DNA of 64,000 bases from Phellopilus nigrolimitatus (GCA_021029095.1 JAJOHG010000028.1:342924-406923); one strand, 5' to 3'; positions 10,280 to 21,530 are shown, counted from the stretch's first letter. Numbers and translations are program-made. Notes: generated by a model not told the origin, from the sequence alone.

Positions 10280-12877
10280 ATGGACGACGATCTCGGAAGG
10301 GACATTAACGATTATACTTGCACCGGGATCCCGTTCAACGACTTTTTGGAACTTGCTTTCAATCTCACAGAAGATGAACATGCTAAACTTCTGACTGACG
10401 TCGAAGTCTGGGCCGTACATAACAGCGAGGAGTACAAGGCGGAGTTGAGAAAGCTTGTGGCTCACCGAAATGAGGAACAGCTGTACAAACCGTTCGTGAA
10501 TATGGGGAATATGATTCTAAAACGTGCTGAATCCGAAAGAAACGTGGCGAACGCAAGGAGGATCAAGCTGCTTCAAGTTGAGAAGGATGTGATACCTGGC
10601 GGGTATGCGGACGGGAAACCCGATGTCGTGCTAGTTCCGGACAGCACCTATGGGAAGGAGGAAATGAAGAAGGTCGACGCGGGCCGTCGGAATGCTGATA
10701 AGAAGCATAAACACGTCGGGGAGGCAAGCGCGGGCGCGAAGGATGTCGTTGAAGCTGTAGAGGCCACTAGCGCTATCCTAGACACAGGAGATGCGGACGC
10801 GAACGATGTCTCCGGTGCCCAGTCTAAGGAAGTCATCGAGGCGGATTCAAGCGTCAAGGGCAAGTCCGAAGATCGAGGCGGATTGACACAGGTCCGAGTC
10901 AATTGGCTAAGTACATTACTGCCCTTCGAATTCAAGCAAAAAGTTAACAGCGCTTCGGAGAACTCGGAGAAGGCAGACGAGGAGGGTGTTGGTAATGGAG
11001 GACGATCCTGGGAGATAGGGTCGGCAGACACATCGAGGTCGGGTAAAACGAGTAAAGGGAAGGGAAAAAAGCGCCCTGCAGAGGACGAGGCAGATGAAGA
11101 GTATTCGAGTCGCTCGGCTAGTTCGTCCAAGCGTGGCAAGGGTAGTTCCTTCAAGCGCGGCACGAGCATTTCATCCAAGCGTCAATTTACAGGGAAGAAA
11201 TCTAGCTCTGACAGGTCTGGGAAGCCAAGCGCGACAAAGACATCTTCCATTTCTATGGGCGGAAGCCAAGGATCTTCGGGAAGGCCGAGCAACATCAGCG
11301 TACCTAACGGCGATGCATTTATGAACACGCATACACTGGAAGGTCCTCCAGAACTCGTCATGCGCTCCAGCGCTTATCTCGATCATGTATCAGGAACTAC
11401 AACGGGGCCTACATCATCTACGAACATACCTACACCCTCAAAAACTAGCAGATCAGTGAGGGTGCAGCTTGCAAGCTACGTTGCAGAGATGTTTAGCGCC
11501 CGCGGCGACCGTAAATTCGCCTTTGCAGTTCTTGTCGAGGGAAACGATATCACTTTGTTTTTCTACCATCGCTCGGCGATCATACAAGCGGATCCTTTCG
11601 ACATCGCGAGTAATCCGACATATTTCGCCCTTCTTCTCCTTATGTTCTATCGCGACCTTCCTGACCTCGGTTTCAACGAGATCATGGGATACTGCAATCC
11701 ATTCGATTTCACGGACGAATCTACGAACAAACTGCAATCTGGTCTGCTGGAGCCTGTCAAAGGCTCGGACACACCGCTGGATATCAGCAAGATCGTTTTG
11801 GGGGAGAAGCTAGCCTCTCCCTACTGTTTAATTGGACGCGGAACGTCCGTCATCAAAGCGAACATAGATGGGTATAATCTAGTGATCAAATTCAGTTGGC
11901 AAGCCAAGACTCGAGAAAACGAAGACGAATTCATCCTGGATGCGCGAACACTGCTCGATATCATCGAGCACATCCCGGAGATATTTGGGAAAGCTGTGGT
12001 GGATGACATGACACCGGTCGCCAAGCTCCGAGACGCTTGCATGAGAAAGGGCGAGATTTTCGAAGTGAGGGAGTTTCGGGCTCTCGTCATGAGGGAGTAC
12101 TTTCATATCTACGATCTCGGACCGAGGGACTTCTGGAGTGTGATAGTCCAGATCGCTAAATGTGAGCGATGTGTCTTCTTCAGGACAGATGTAGTTATTA
12201 AACGTATCACAGGTCTGCATACGCTATTCGTTCGATTGAAGATGCTGCACGGGGACATCAGTATCAGTAACATCGCGTTCTATAGGAATGACAAGAACGA
12301 GATCATCGCCGTCCTGCTCGATTTCGATCTGGCGTCGTACTTTCCGCTTAAGCAGTCAAGCAACCACCGCACTGGGACAGCGCCTTTCATGGCTCGAGAG
12401 GTGCTGAACTTAAACGACAAAGATTTTACCCGTGCGCTTCATCATGACCTGGAGTCTCTCTTCTATATCGTTGTCTGGTATAGCGTTGGATATAAGGGTT
12501 ACAAAATACCCAAGAAGGGAGACATTCTGGCTGATTGGAGGAAGGGTTCTTGGGAGAAAATTCTGATTGCGAAAAACCAATTCATCTCCGGCAACGCGAT
12601 CGAACCAGCCTCGATGGCAGCAGTCCTTAAACATGTTGAAGATGAGGATCTCCGTCTTTGCTGTGAAGGAATTGGATCTTGTTTTCATGATGCGAGCGCA
12701 GAGATCACTGCTCAAAGAAAACGAGACAACATAAAAATGCGCGAGTTATCACGCCCGGAGAGAGCGTTGGCGGAGGCTGCAGCGAGCAAGGCGCCTAGGA
12801 CCCTTGCTCCCCCGGTCACTTATGCCGAGTGGATGAAAGGTGCCGGTGAAGATACGTCGTGCACTTGCTGTCAGTAA
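10280..12877 (+). CDS. FunK1 fungal-specific protein kinase, copy A
   Basis: Two exons, 10280-12161 and 12213-12877, encode 848 residues. The 51-nt intron (GTGAGC..CACAG) is a multiple of three, so an unspliced frame also stays open; splicing is inferred because the sister genes need a 50-nt intron at the same place. The N-terminal half has an acidic/low-complexity middle with a basic KGKGKKRPAEDE patch (possible nuclear signal) and Ser/Lys/Arg-Gly repeats. The kinase domain follows: glycine loop GRGTSVIKA, lysine in LVIKFSW, catalytic loop LHGDISISN, metal motif LLDFDLAS, TGTAPFMARE and DLESLFYIVVW. It ends with VTYAEWMKGAGED and CTCC. The start at 10280 is the first in-frame ATG; the upstream mini-exon of its sisters is destroyed here. 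FunK1 kinases are a family greatly expanded in mushrooms; substrates are unknown. Confidence 0.88.
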   Translation: MDDDLGRDINDYTCTGIPFNDFLELAFNLTEDEHAKLLTDVEVWAVHNSEEYKAELRKLVAHRNEEQLYKPFVNMGNMILKRAESERNVANARRIKLLQVEKDVIPGGYADGKPDVVLVPDSTYGKEEMKKVDAGRRNADKKHKHVGEASAGAKDVVEAVEATSAILDTGDADANDVSGAQSKEVIEADSSVKGKSEDRGGLTQVRVNWLSTLLPFEFKQKVNSASENSEKADEEGVGNGGRSWEIGSADTSRSGKTSKGKGKKRPAEDEADEEYSSRSASSSKRGKGSSFKRGTSISSKRQFTGKKSSSDRSGKPSATKTSSISMGGSQGSSGRPSNISVPNGDAFMNTHTLEGPPELVMRSSAYLDHVSGTTTGPTSSTNIPTPSKTSRSVRVQLASYVAEMFSARGDRKFAFAVLVEGNDITLFFYHRSAIIQADPFDIASNPTYFALLLLMFYRDLPDLGFNEIMGYCNPFDFTDESTNKLQSGLLEPVKGSDTPLDISKIVLGEKLASPYCLIGRGTSVIKANIDGYNLVIKFSWQAKTRENEDEFILDARTLLDIIEHIPEIFGKAVVDDMTPVAKLRDACMRKGEIFEVREFRALVMREYFHIYDLGPRDFWSVIVQIAKCERCVFFRTDVVIKRITGLHTLFVRLKMLHGDISISNIAFYRNDKNEIIAVLLDFDLASYFPLKQSSNHRTGTAPFMAREVLNLNDKDFTRALHHDLESLFYIVVWYSVGYKGYKIPKKGDILADWRKGSWEKILIAKNQFISGNAIEPASMAAVLKHVEDEDLRLCCEGIGSCFHDASAEITAQRKRDNIKMRELSRPERALAEAAASKAPRTLAPPVTYAEWMKGAGEDTSCTCCQ

Positions 12878-13795
12878 ACGGGCGACACGCAATGAACAGC
12901 TTACTCAAGGATGCCGTTACTGATGAATTATCTCCATGTAGGTAGGCCACAATATTTAGCGTTTCAACATAGATATACGAATGGCAGCCTTTCTCACTCA
13001 CGACTGTAATGGGACTTAGTCAACATTGGATTATAATAGTTGTGTTCCGCTTGATACATAAGGATGGCCGAAATAAATAAAAAAACGCACATGGAAGTCT
13101 AAGGGTGCGACCTCGCCGTCTTTCTTGACCCGAAAACAGATTCTAAATTTATGTGCTCGGTCTGTGTGTATGCTTCGAAAAACGACAAGTAAATCTCTTG
13201 TTCCATTTTCGAGTTGGAGACACTGTTGGATGAACATCTCTTACTCTGATGATTGAAGGATCGGACGAGTTATATGAAAGAGGCCTGACGTCGAGTTCGC
13301 AAGTGGTTGAATCGTCCACAGAATATAAAATAAAACACGTATGTGTAGTATCTAATTGCATGTCATAGTTAACTGTCGAGCGAGCGATTTAAAGTCAGGC
13401 TGGATTTTACATTTGCGATTGCTCTCTAAGGCAGCGTCTCATCGACCACAACTTGAAAAACTGGATACCGTTCACGCTTGCTTATGTGCTTATGTTGAAT
13501 TCAGTTATGTAAGCTTACATATGAAGGCAGTAGTAGCTGTAAGGGAAAGCACGCAGTCGCGTGAAGATCTGTGCATTTTAGAAAGACACGTTGTGGCCAA
13601 GCAACTTGCAGTTGCACGCAGCCACTCAATGGATGGTCACGTGATAGAGAGTAAGCGGGAGCTTCGCTCCCCAATCAGGTTTGCTTACCACATCACTGTC
13701 GCAAGGGCGACCAAACTCTCATACGTTCACTGCGTTGATTCGATTCGTCACGCGTGCTGCAACAACCTGTTCGACACTTTCCACAAGATCTCTGG
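12878..13795. other. Intergenic between FunK1 genes
   Basis: Contains the FunK1-A 3' flank and a stretch near 13.0-13.4 kb that recurs downstream of the other FunK1 genes (GGATTATAATAG, GAACACAGCT-like blocks; also near 14.9, 16.4, 28.3 and, inverted, 50.0 kb). No further gene seen. Confidence 0.5.
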
Positions 13796-13803
13796 TATAT
13801 AAA
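13796..13803 (+). promoter_or_regulatory. TATA box of short FunK1 gene
   Basis: TATATAAA in the block GGTATATAAAC.ACGATTACGAC, kept in four short FunK1 copies (13796, 15260, 29529 and inverted 48942). It lies 98 bases before the usual ATG, or about 133 before the ATG available here. Confidence 0.6.
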
Positions 13804-13928
13804 CAACGATTACGACGAATCTGTAACAAACCTTGAACTCTAGATCGCTAAAGGACTCGACAAGGCTAAACCTTTTCAAGCTCGCTTGCGAAGACTTCGA
13901 CATAATTCTTGACCGTATCGAATCGAAG

Positions 13929-14793
13929 ATGCTCGAGGCCAGCCAAACTCTTCGAGGGGCTTGCAAGTCAGCAGGAGACTCTCCGACTCTTGCCATAAAG
14001 AATCTTTCGGCCTTTCAAGTCGAAGATATTAGATATTGGGGTGTGCCATTCCTGATTCCATATATTGGAGGTGAGTGCATCTTGTCTCAAGGAGAGCGTC
14101 GCTGAATACATCATAGCAACTATGGATAAGCTGTTTAGATCTACAGTAGTGCTTCCCCTCGACGGAAGCGTCGCCACGTCTGGCTTCGTCAATTGCGAGA
14201 ACAAAGAAACGCCCGTGGACACCTTTCTCGATTTAGATTTGGAGATGGTCTCTCCATCCAAGCAGTCAAACAATCATCGCACAGGAACAGTGCCTTTCAT
14301 GGCTCGAGAAGTGCTTGACCTCAGCAACAAAGAATTCACCCGTGGGCTTCATCACGATCTTGAGTCTGTCCTCTATACCGTTGTCTGGCAGGGCGTTGGA
14401 TATATGGGTTACAAAATACCCAAGAAGGGAGACATTCTGGCCGATTGGAGGAAGGATTCTTGGAAGACAATTCAGGGTGCGAAACGGTTATTCATCAGAG
14501 AAAAAAACACAAGGAAGGAGATCCTTGATTGTATCGAGGACAAAAAACTTCGCTTTCACTGTCAAGGAATTGGAACTTGTTTTCAGGAGGCGGATGTAAA
14601 GGTCGATGTTCAAGAGGTACTAGAAAGCAAAAAATGGCTCAAGCTGACAATCGAGGAGAGGATACTCGCAGCCAATGCTACGATGCAGGTGGCTGCTATG
14701 GCTGCTCCCTCGGTCACTTATGCCGAGTGGATGAGAGGTGCCGGTGAAGATCCGTCTTGCGCTTGTTGTTCGCAATCGGGCGACACGCAATGA
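13929..14793 (+). CDS. Short FunK1-like pseudokinase, copy S1
   Basis: Two exons, 13929-14070 and 14117-14793, give 272 residues; the 46-nt intron is GTGAGT..CATAG. It matches the C-lobe of the full FunK1 next to it: TGTVPFMAREVL, GLHHDLESVLY, VVWQGVGY, KIPKKGDILADW, and the tail VTYAEWMRGAGEDPSC. There is no glycine loop or N-lobe, and where the full kinase has HGDISISN this protein has LDGSVATSG, so the catalytic Asp and Asn are gone; DFD is DLD. It is therefore best called a pseudokinase. The ATG used by sister copies (in CGAAGATGGGAGA) is deleted; the next in-frame ATG at 13929 is taken. Role unknown. Confidence 0.65.
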
Positions 14794-15123
14794 CCAGCTT
14801 ACTCGAGGGTGCCGCCACTATGTAATGAGTTATCTCGGCCACACTAATCAGCGTCTCAACATAGAACAAATGGCAGTCTTTCTCATTCCCAACTGTCTTG
14901 TGTATTGTAACTTAGGCAACATTGGATGATAATAGCTGTGTTCTGCTTGATAAATAAGGATTACCGAACGCACATGGAAGTATAGAGGGTGCGTCTTCGC
15001 CGTCTTCTTTGGACCGAAAACAGATTCTAATTTATGTGTTCGTGTCTCGCGTGTGGAAATCTATGCATTTTACAAACACACGTTGTGGCTAAGCAAGAAT
15101 TTCAGGACGACAAACTCATCGCG
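14794..15123. other. Intergenic, FunK1 flank repeat
   Basis: 3' flank of S1 with the recurrent GGATGATAATAGCTGTGTTC block; no gene seen. Confidence 0.5.
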
Positions 15124-15139
15124 TAAACGCCGGCCCTAA
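15124..15139 (+). promoter_or_regulatory. Shared FunK1 upstream motif, copy 2
   Basis: TAAACGCCGGCCCTAA, about 220 bases before the ATG at 15358 and 120 bases before the TATA box. Confidence 0.5.
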
Positions 15140-15259
15140 TTAGGCAGGTTTGCTTGCCACTACCGCAAGGGCGACCAGACACTCGTACGTTTACTGCGTT
15201 GATTCAATTGGCCATGCATGCTGCAACAACCTGTTCGACACTTTCCTAAAGATATTTGG

Positions 15260-15267
15260 TATATAAA
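15260..15267 (+). promoter_or_regulatory. TATA box of short FunK1 gene
   Basis: TATATAAA, 98 bases upstream of the ATG at 15358, in the same sequence context as at 13796. Confidence 0.6.
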
Positions 15268-15357
15268 CGACGATTACGACAAACCTGTGACAAACCTTGA
15301 ACTCTATATCGCTCGAGGATTCGACAAAGCTGAACTTTTTCAAGATTGCTCGCGAAG

Positions 15358-16261
15358 ATGGGAGATTTCGAAATAATTCTTGACCGTATCGAATCGAAGA
15401 TGCTCGAAGCCAGCCAAACTCTTCGAGGGGTCTGCAAGTCAACAGGGGAGTCTCCAACTCCCGCTATAAATGACCTTTCGGTGTGCCAAATCAGACATGT
15501 CAGCCCTTGGGACTCGGACGTGCCATTTCTGATTCCGTTTATAGAACTTCACTGGAAATATCATAGCAATTATGCAGAGGTTGATTATATCTACAGCAGT
15601 GCTTCCCCTCGACGGCAGCGTCGCTACGTCTGGCCTCGTTATATACGGCAACGGCGATCGTGAAACATATGTGGACACCTTTCTCGACTTAGATTTGGAG
15701 ATAGTTTCTTCATCCAAGCAACCAAGCAGCTGCCGTACAGGGACAATGCCGTTCATGGCTCGAGAGGTGCTGAACCTAAACAACAAAGAATTTACCCGTG
15801 GGCTTCATCATGACCTGGAGTCTCTCTTATATACTGTTGTCTGGCAGGGCGTTGGGTATAAAGGACACAAAACGCCCAAGAAGGGAGGCATTCTGGCTGA
15901 TTGGAGGAAGGATTCTTGGAGCAAAAGTCTGAATGCGAAAACGTTGTTCATCACCAGCGAAGCGATCGGACCGAACTCGATGGAAGAAGTCCTTGAATAC
16001 GTCGAAGATGAGGATCTCCGCATTTGCTGTGAAGGAATTGGATCTTGTTTTCAGGAAGTTGATCTTGATGTCAAAAATCAACGCAAACGGGAAAAAGGAG
16101 ATTGGCGCAAGTTATCACGCCAGGAGAGAGCGCTGGCGAAGGCCGCAGCGAGCAAGGCGGCTAGGACCTCTGCTCCCACAGTCACTTATATCGATTGGAT
16201 GGAAGGTGCCGGTGAAGATCCGTCGTGCACTTGTTGCTCGCAATCGGGCAACATGAGATGA
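15358..16261 (+). pseudogene. Short FunK1-like gene with lost splice donor, copy S2
   Basis: The first exon starts at the conserved ATG (MGDFEIILDRIESKMLEA) and is open, but the exon-intron junction has been deleted: the GGAG/GTGAGT donor seen in all sister genes is missing, and the first exon runs out of frame into the second. The second exon is intact from an ATG at 15572 to 16261 (229 codons), with FMAREVL, HHDLESLLY, VVWQGVGY and the tail WMEGAGEDPSCTCC. It is either a recent pseudogene or is expressed only as the shorter C-lobe form. The catalytic loop is degenerate as in S1. Confidence 0.6.
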
Positions 16262-16675
16262 CCAGTTTGCTGCTACTGATGAGTTATCTCCTTGTAGGCG
16301 GGCTACTCTAATTAGCATTTTTACATTGATTCAAGAATGGTAGCTACTCACAACTGTGTACTGTAACTTAAACAACATTGGATTATAATAGCTGTGTTCC
16401 GCTTGATACACAATGAGCACCGAATGTACATGGAAGTACAAGAGGTGCTGCCTCGCCGTCTTTCTTGGGCTAAAAACAGATTCTAAATTTATGTGCTCAT
16501 GTCTATGTGACATATGTGTATGCCTCGAAAGTGATAGTAATCTCTCGTTTCATTGCCGAGTTGATGGCACCTGTTATTTTGATGCCTGAAGGATCGGTCA
16601 AATTATATGAAGACTCATAATTGCGGTAAGACCTGACTTCAGGTTCGCGAGTTTTCTCACTCGCCTATGGGTTCC
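16262..16675. other. FunK1 flank up to the transposon
   Basis: Recurrent downstream flank DNA. It ends with GGGTTCC followed by the TAA target duplication of the Harbinger element. The same sequence is uninterrupted at about 30.92 kb. Confidence 0.6.
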
Positions 16676-16678
16676 TAA

Positions 16679-16709
16679 GAGCCCGTTCGGTTGCAAAACC
16701 GCGCGCGAT
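16679..16709 (+). repeat. Harbinger left terminal inverted repeat
   Basis: 31 bases matching the reverse complement of 19888-19918 exactly; beyond base 31 the two ends diverge, with further GCGCGCGAT-type subterminal motifs on the right. Confidence 0.92.
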
Positions 16710-17180
16710 CACAATCTCGTGTTACCGAAATCTGCAAGGCCGCAGATAGAGATAGAGTATCCAACTTGATAGAGATAGAGGTCTGCCGAACGCGTTTGAA
16801 CTTTTTCCTGAGAAAATCCGAAAACAAATTAATTGCCTTTTTTGACTGTGCTCGCAGGCCTTGTTACATAACTAGATAAGTCGACCAAAGTAAGTAATTA
16901 AGATCGGCATATATTGTTACTCTAGTTTATTTGCTCGTATTTGTCGAATTGTAACGTAGGTTAACAAAACTGAAAGGTATAGTAAAAACTACATTTATAG
17001 ACAGCTTGGGCTGTGCCCTGCATGGCAAAATAATTTTTGTAGCGAGATGTCAAGAAATGGGTTCATAAAAGGTGACACAGCTTTCCCAGCAAAAGTGTAA
17101 TGTTTTCTCTAGAATTCAAGCTCCGTATGATAATCACTAATTATACAACATTGTACACTGTACGACTCATTGCCAGCTCA

Positions 17181-18523
17181 ATGGCTATCACCCGAACTGC
17201 AAAGAATACACGACAATCCGAATACCGCAAGCGCCATGGTTTCATGCGCAACATCTTGCTTCTCTCTTGCTTGAGTGCTGGTTATGCTATACAGTCTATT
17301 TCTGGCCGCTTCGTGAAAACACCACTTAACGACTCGCAGCTGTCAGGACAAGGGTGGCTAACAGAGATTCTTGCTGGACATGATGACCGGTGTCGGAATG
17401 TTCTGGGCTTGAACAAGCATGTTTTTGAGAAGCTGTTGTCAGAACTGGAGAAACGGGCAGGGCTTTGTGATACAAAGCATTTACGGGCAGAGGAGCAGCT
17501 CGCAATCTTCCTCTACATATCATGTACTGGTCTATCAATACGAAAGGCCCAGGACCGCATTCAGCGGAGTGCAGATACAATATCCAAGTGAGATACATCT
17601 GTCTTCAAGTCTTCACTTTAAGCTAACCTAATTTTAAGATGCTTCCGTCGTATTGTTGATGCTCTCACATCAATGCCTGTCTACAGCGCATACATCAAGC
17701 TTCCAAAAGCCACTGATCCCACTCCGGCCGAGATCCGAGATGAGCCCAAGCTCTATCCTTACTTCAAAAATTGTCTTGGAGCACTTGACGGTACACACAT
17801 CTATGCGACTATTCCACTTGAAGACAGGCCTCGCTTTCGTAATAGAAAGGGGTTCATATCACAGAATGTACTCGCTGTGGTTTCATTTGACATGCAATTT
17901 CTTTATGTGCTGAGTGGTTGGGAGGGAAGTGCAGCAGATAGCACAATTTTGGAGGATGCACGTTCGAAAGACTTCAGAATCCCTGAATCAAGGTTTTACC
18001 TTGGCGATGCAGGGTTTCCTGGTAGTCTCTTCATCATAGTCCCTTACCGTGGTGTCCGCTACCACCTGCGAGAGTGGGGTGCAGCCAAAAAAAGGTATTT
18101 ATCCAAGTCACCATACTTTATTCCTATTCACTTCAATATGTGTGCAGACCCCGGGATTACAAGGAACTCTTCAATTTACGCCATGCACAGGCACGAAATG
18201 TTGTCGAACGCATATTTGGAGTCTTCAAAAAACGCTTCCAGATCTTTTCATCTGCACCCGAGTATCCTGTCGAGACCCAAGCAAAGCTTGTGCAGGCTCT
18301 TTGTGTCGTGCACAACTTCATACGTATCTATGATCCCAGTGACATGCCGGAGGAGAATGTGCTGGAGGACAGTTTAGAGACAGGAGATGCAGTACAAGCT
18401 GGCGGGTTAGCCGGATCTTCAACTCGGAGAGAGAAACAAAAGGCAGAGCAGCTTCATGATAAAATTGCAACAGAGATGTGGGACGACTATCAACAGTTAT
18501 TGGACAGCAGACGTCGTCATTAG
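17181..18523 (+). CDS. Harbinger-type DDE transposase/nuclease
   Basis: Exons 17181-17587, 17639-18094 and 18148-18523 join in frame. The protein has an N-terminal helical region (RKAQDRIQRSADTISK just before the first junction) and the DDE_Tnp_4 endonuclease core: GALDGTHIYA (first Asp), YLGDAGFPGS (second Asp) and NVVERIFGVFKKRF (Glu), followed by VVHNFIRIYDPSD, all hallmarks of PIF/Harbinger nucleases. No stop or frameshift is seen, and all three acidic residues are present. An in-frame ATG at 17100 could add 27 residues. It acts on the terminal repeats of this element together with the Myb-like partner encoded on the other strand. Confidence 0.93.
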
Positions 18524-18537
18524 ATAAGTTAAATAAA

Positions 18538-19693
18538 TTAAACAGAACTACCATACTTTGCGAGTGCTCTATTCAAATATACTGTGCGAGTACTCTTCTT
18601 ACCAAGAGCAAGATAGGCATCTGCAATGTCTGTCCTCTCTCTGAAAAGCTCCGCAACGTCAACCATTTCATTGTCCGACAGTTCCTCAGACTCTTCTACG
18701 GCTCGGATTGCAGCTGATTTGCGCTGAGGCGACGATAAGATGGCCTGGGAAGCTGGTCCTTCAGAACTGGAATTGAAAGCATCAACGGCCGACTCAATGG
18801 ATGAGCTCAGCGAGAAAATGGCCGTTGTGCCAGACTGACGACCCTTCTTCTTCTTCGGCTGAGGCTCGGGAGTGCTTTCCGCAGGGCGTTTGAGCACCAT
18901 GGCTGGCGGGTCATCAGGATCCACATCCATATCACTAGTCTATAATAGTGTATCAGTACGACAAAGAGGAAGGTGGAATACACGCGAGAACACAGGACGG
19001 CATGCAGATGTTTCGCAAAGGTGTTCGGAATAAAGAAGAACAGTAAATAATAACAAGACGAGAGACGCACCTCTTCATCATTGTCACTCATATTCTTCTC
19101 GGGATCACGAAGATCAGGGTGAAGAACCTCGTCCAGAAGACCACCCGTCGGTTCGCGCCCAGGCCTGAATGCATTCGAGCCGTTTGGGGCAATGCCATCC
19201 ACTAGAAGCGCCATATCTTCGTAAAGTGGGAAGTTCTTCTTCCTCCATGGCGAAGCTTTCGGGTTTGACTGGAAGAACATTAGCAGAGAAGATTTTACTT
19301 GTAATATAGACAGACCTTGATTAGAGAGTCCCACACATCAGCTGTAGCAGTTACAAGCTGCAGTTCACCATCCCAGCCGAAGCCTGACTGTCCACGAAGG
19401 TTACGAACAAGCTGGTACTCGCTCTTCAACTGCGAAGGTATTAGAATGAACAGCTTGTGCAATTGACGAAGACTCACCCTTTGCCATCTACTTTTGCCCT
19501 GTGAAACACCCTTCGGAGCACCCCCACTAATCACTTCACTGCCTCTCAAGGCCTCAACGACGAGCTGCCAAACTTGAGTTTTCCAACCGTTTTCGCTCTG
19601 GAGGCCGTCGTCTTTGGCCTTCTTGAGTGTGCTGACAAGCGTGGCCTCATTCGCAGATGTCCATTTCGAGTTGTCCTTTTTGTTGTCGGCCAT
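18538..19693 (-). CDS. Harbinger Myb/SANT-like DNA-binding protein
   Basis: Minus-strand exons 19693-19478, 19429-19316, 19268-19071 and 18939-18538 read in frame. The N-terminus (SKWTSANEATLVSTLKK, then GWKTQVWQLVVEAL, SRWQRLKSEY and GFGWD) is a Myb/SANT-like trihelix domain as found in the second protein of PIF/Harbinger elements and in fungal Myb_DNA-bind_3 proteins. The C-terminal part is charged, with a KKKKGRQ basic patch (possible nuclear signal) and a serine-rich stretch. Its 3' end lies 14 bases from the transposase stop, tail to tail. The expected role is binding the element ends and helping the nuclease into the nucleus. Confidence 0.88.
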
Positions 19694-19887
19694 AAGCACT
19701 AGAGACAGTACGCGCGATACGATTTTTGCAACTTGCAAAACAGGTCAGACCTGTATTTATTTTTCATAGGGAAATCTATTTCGCAGATTGAGATACAGCT
19801 ACGAGATACAGGCAACCGAACAGGTGCGTTATCGGAAAAATCGCGACAGTATCGCGCGCGATCACGATCTAAAATTTGGCAGGGATT

Positions 19888-19918
19888 ATCGCGCGCGGTT
19901 TTGCAACCGAACGGGCTC
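19888..19918 (-). repeat. Harbinger right terminal inverted repeat
   Basis: Ends ..CGAACGGGCTC followed by the TAA duplication; exact inverse of 16679-16709. Confidence 0.92.
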
Positions 19919-19921
19919 TAA

Positions 19922-21530
19922 ACAAAACATGTCCGCACAGTATCTGAGTGCGTATCGTGGTTCACTGCCGAGCGAGCGAATTCGAGTCCAGCTGAGTTTT
20001 ATTCAAACAATGGTGGTATTGTGAGCTCACCACGAAAGACGTGTGGCACCGCTCTGTCATTGCTAAAACCGTGCTCGAGTTAAGCACGGAATACAATTGA
20101 CTAATAAACTTCAGGACGCCCGTTGCGTTTAGGATAAGAGCGTGCATCTGAGACCAGAGATTCTGCGCTTGCGCGCTTTCACGTTGCGCATTATCGGGAG
20201 CCGGTAAGGACACAGATAGACACCCATAAAGTAAATTTGCTGCCAGTCATATGCAGGTAAGAGCACGGACAGACGACTTGAAAATGTAACTTGCTTGGGT
20301 GGAAAAGGGATGGACAAGCGAAAAGGAAATCCAAAACAGTGTTGTTGTCATCGATCGTGAGAACGATTCTTGCCGCGGAAGGCTCGCCTGTGTTGACCAC
20401 GTCGTGCGGTCTAATCGGCTTCCTCGACCTGACATTCGAGCTCACCACGGAGAAGACGTACAAAAAGAGATTGCCGTACTTCTTGCCGCAAACTGCTACT
20501 TTGATTGCATCTAGCAGCAGCGCGAGGATAAGCAGTCGGGAGAAGTAAGGTGGCCATGCGGAGATGGGGCTATGAAGGAATTCTGAGCAACGACGGGCGA
20601 CGAAAGGTGTGTGCTGGCTCGCATTAGATCCCTTGTTGACGTTTAGAATTGCATGCTTGCGCATATTTGAAGCTCGAATCTCAATTGGAGAAACTGGAAC
20701 TCGTGTAGATGATGCCCTGGTCTTTGTCCTTGTCTGGAATTTTGGCTTCTGCGGGAAACGCTGGCTAGGACGTATAACGAACTTGGTGCAGTTTCGCTGC
20801 TCATTGAGAGCTCCAGCGTTGAGATGGACTTGGTCACGAAGACAAAGGCAAAGCAAGAATTCTACCAACATATCGATCTGTACCACCGCCGTCGAAGCTA
20901 CAAGTCAATAACTGAAACTGAGCTCAGAAGGTTGTTCTCGCTCGCCTTTTATCTGATTCTTCTGGTGCTATGAATAGGATTTCTTCTCTTCGATAGCCGT
21001 GCTTTTCCCGGACTAATGTCTGTCGGGGCTTGCACGACTGATTTAGACGTTGGCAGAGCGAATGAATCTCTATACCTTGGAAATAGTCATTTGTCAGCTC
21101 AGATCTGATACAGAGGCAGACTTACTTTTGATTCGAAAATACTGCTTGTTTTGCACGCCTAAATTCTTCGACATCTTGACTAGCAAACTGGACGGATTGA
21201 GGTCCCGCGCAAAAAGAAAAACATTTGTTCGTCATATGTGCAAGAACTATTGTATCAGAACGGACAGATATGGCCCTGGTCCCCAAACTAATGCATCAAA
21301 GCTGACAGAGGTACGTTGTCCTTTGTAACGCGTCATATTGTCCTGTGGTTTCGATTATCATTTAGCACTGACAGGTAACTGTTTAGGCCCACGTCTGAAA
21401 TCGTTATTGTACGAGTCAACACTGGCGGATGTCGTGCGGTTGCGCTTGGCAAATCGCGCTTCGATCTGAATACTGCACTTGCATGTGAAGTCTGAGCCCT
21501 TCACTGCGGTCGGTTCAACGTACGCCTCTC
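19922..21530 (+). repeat. Repeat segment U, copy next to the transposon
   Basis: Aligns with about 30.93-32.5 kb (direct) and about 47.55-45.96 kb (inverted). A 231-codon frame lies antisense at 20191-20886, and a short antisense frame at 19962-20213 (QLYSVLNSSTVLAMTER) is kept in three copies, but neither can be joined to a consistent gene. Relative to the 32.5 kb copy, about 510 bases are missing at about 21,535, where CGACA is joined directly to GGATGGGATTC. I do not recognise a protein family. Confidence 0.6.

Larger units (their letters stand above)
16679..19918 (+). mobile_element. Complete PIF/Harbinger DNA transposon
   Basis: A 3,240-bp element with 31-bp perfect terminal inverted repeats that start GAGCCCGTTCGGTTGC. 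It is flanked by the 3-bp target duplication TAA (16676-16678 and 19919-19921), the TWA type expected for PIF/Harbinger. The paralogous site at about 30,928 reads GGTTCCTAAACAAAACATG without the insert, which fixes both ends to the base. It carries the two expected genes: an apparently intact DDE nuclease (+) and a Myb/SANT-like partner (-). With identical termini and two open genes it looks recently active. Confidence 0.95.

Noticed and set aside
20191..20886. 231-codon antisense frame in repeat segment U
   Set aside because: The frame is broken in the copies at 31 and 47 kb and shows no known motif, so conservation does not support a gene.
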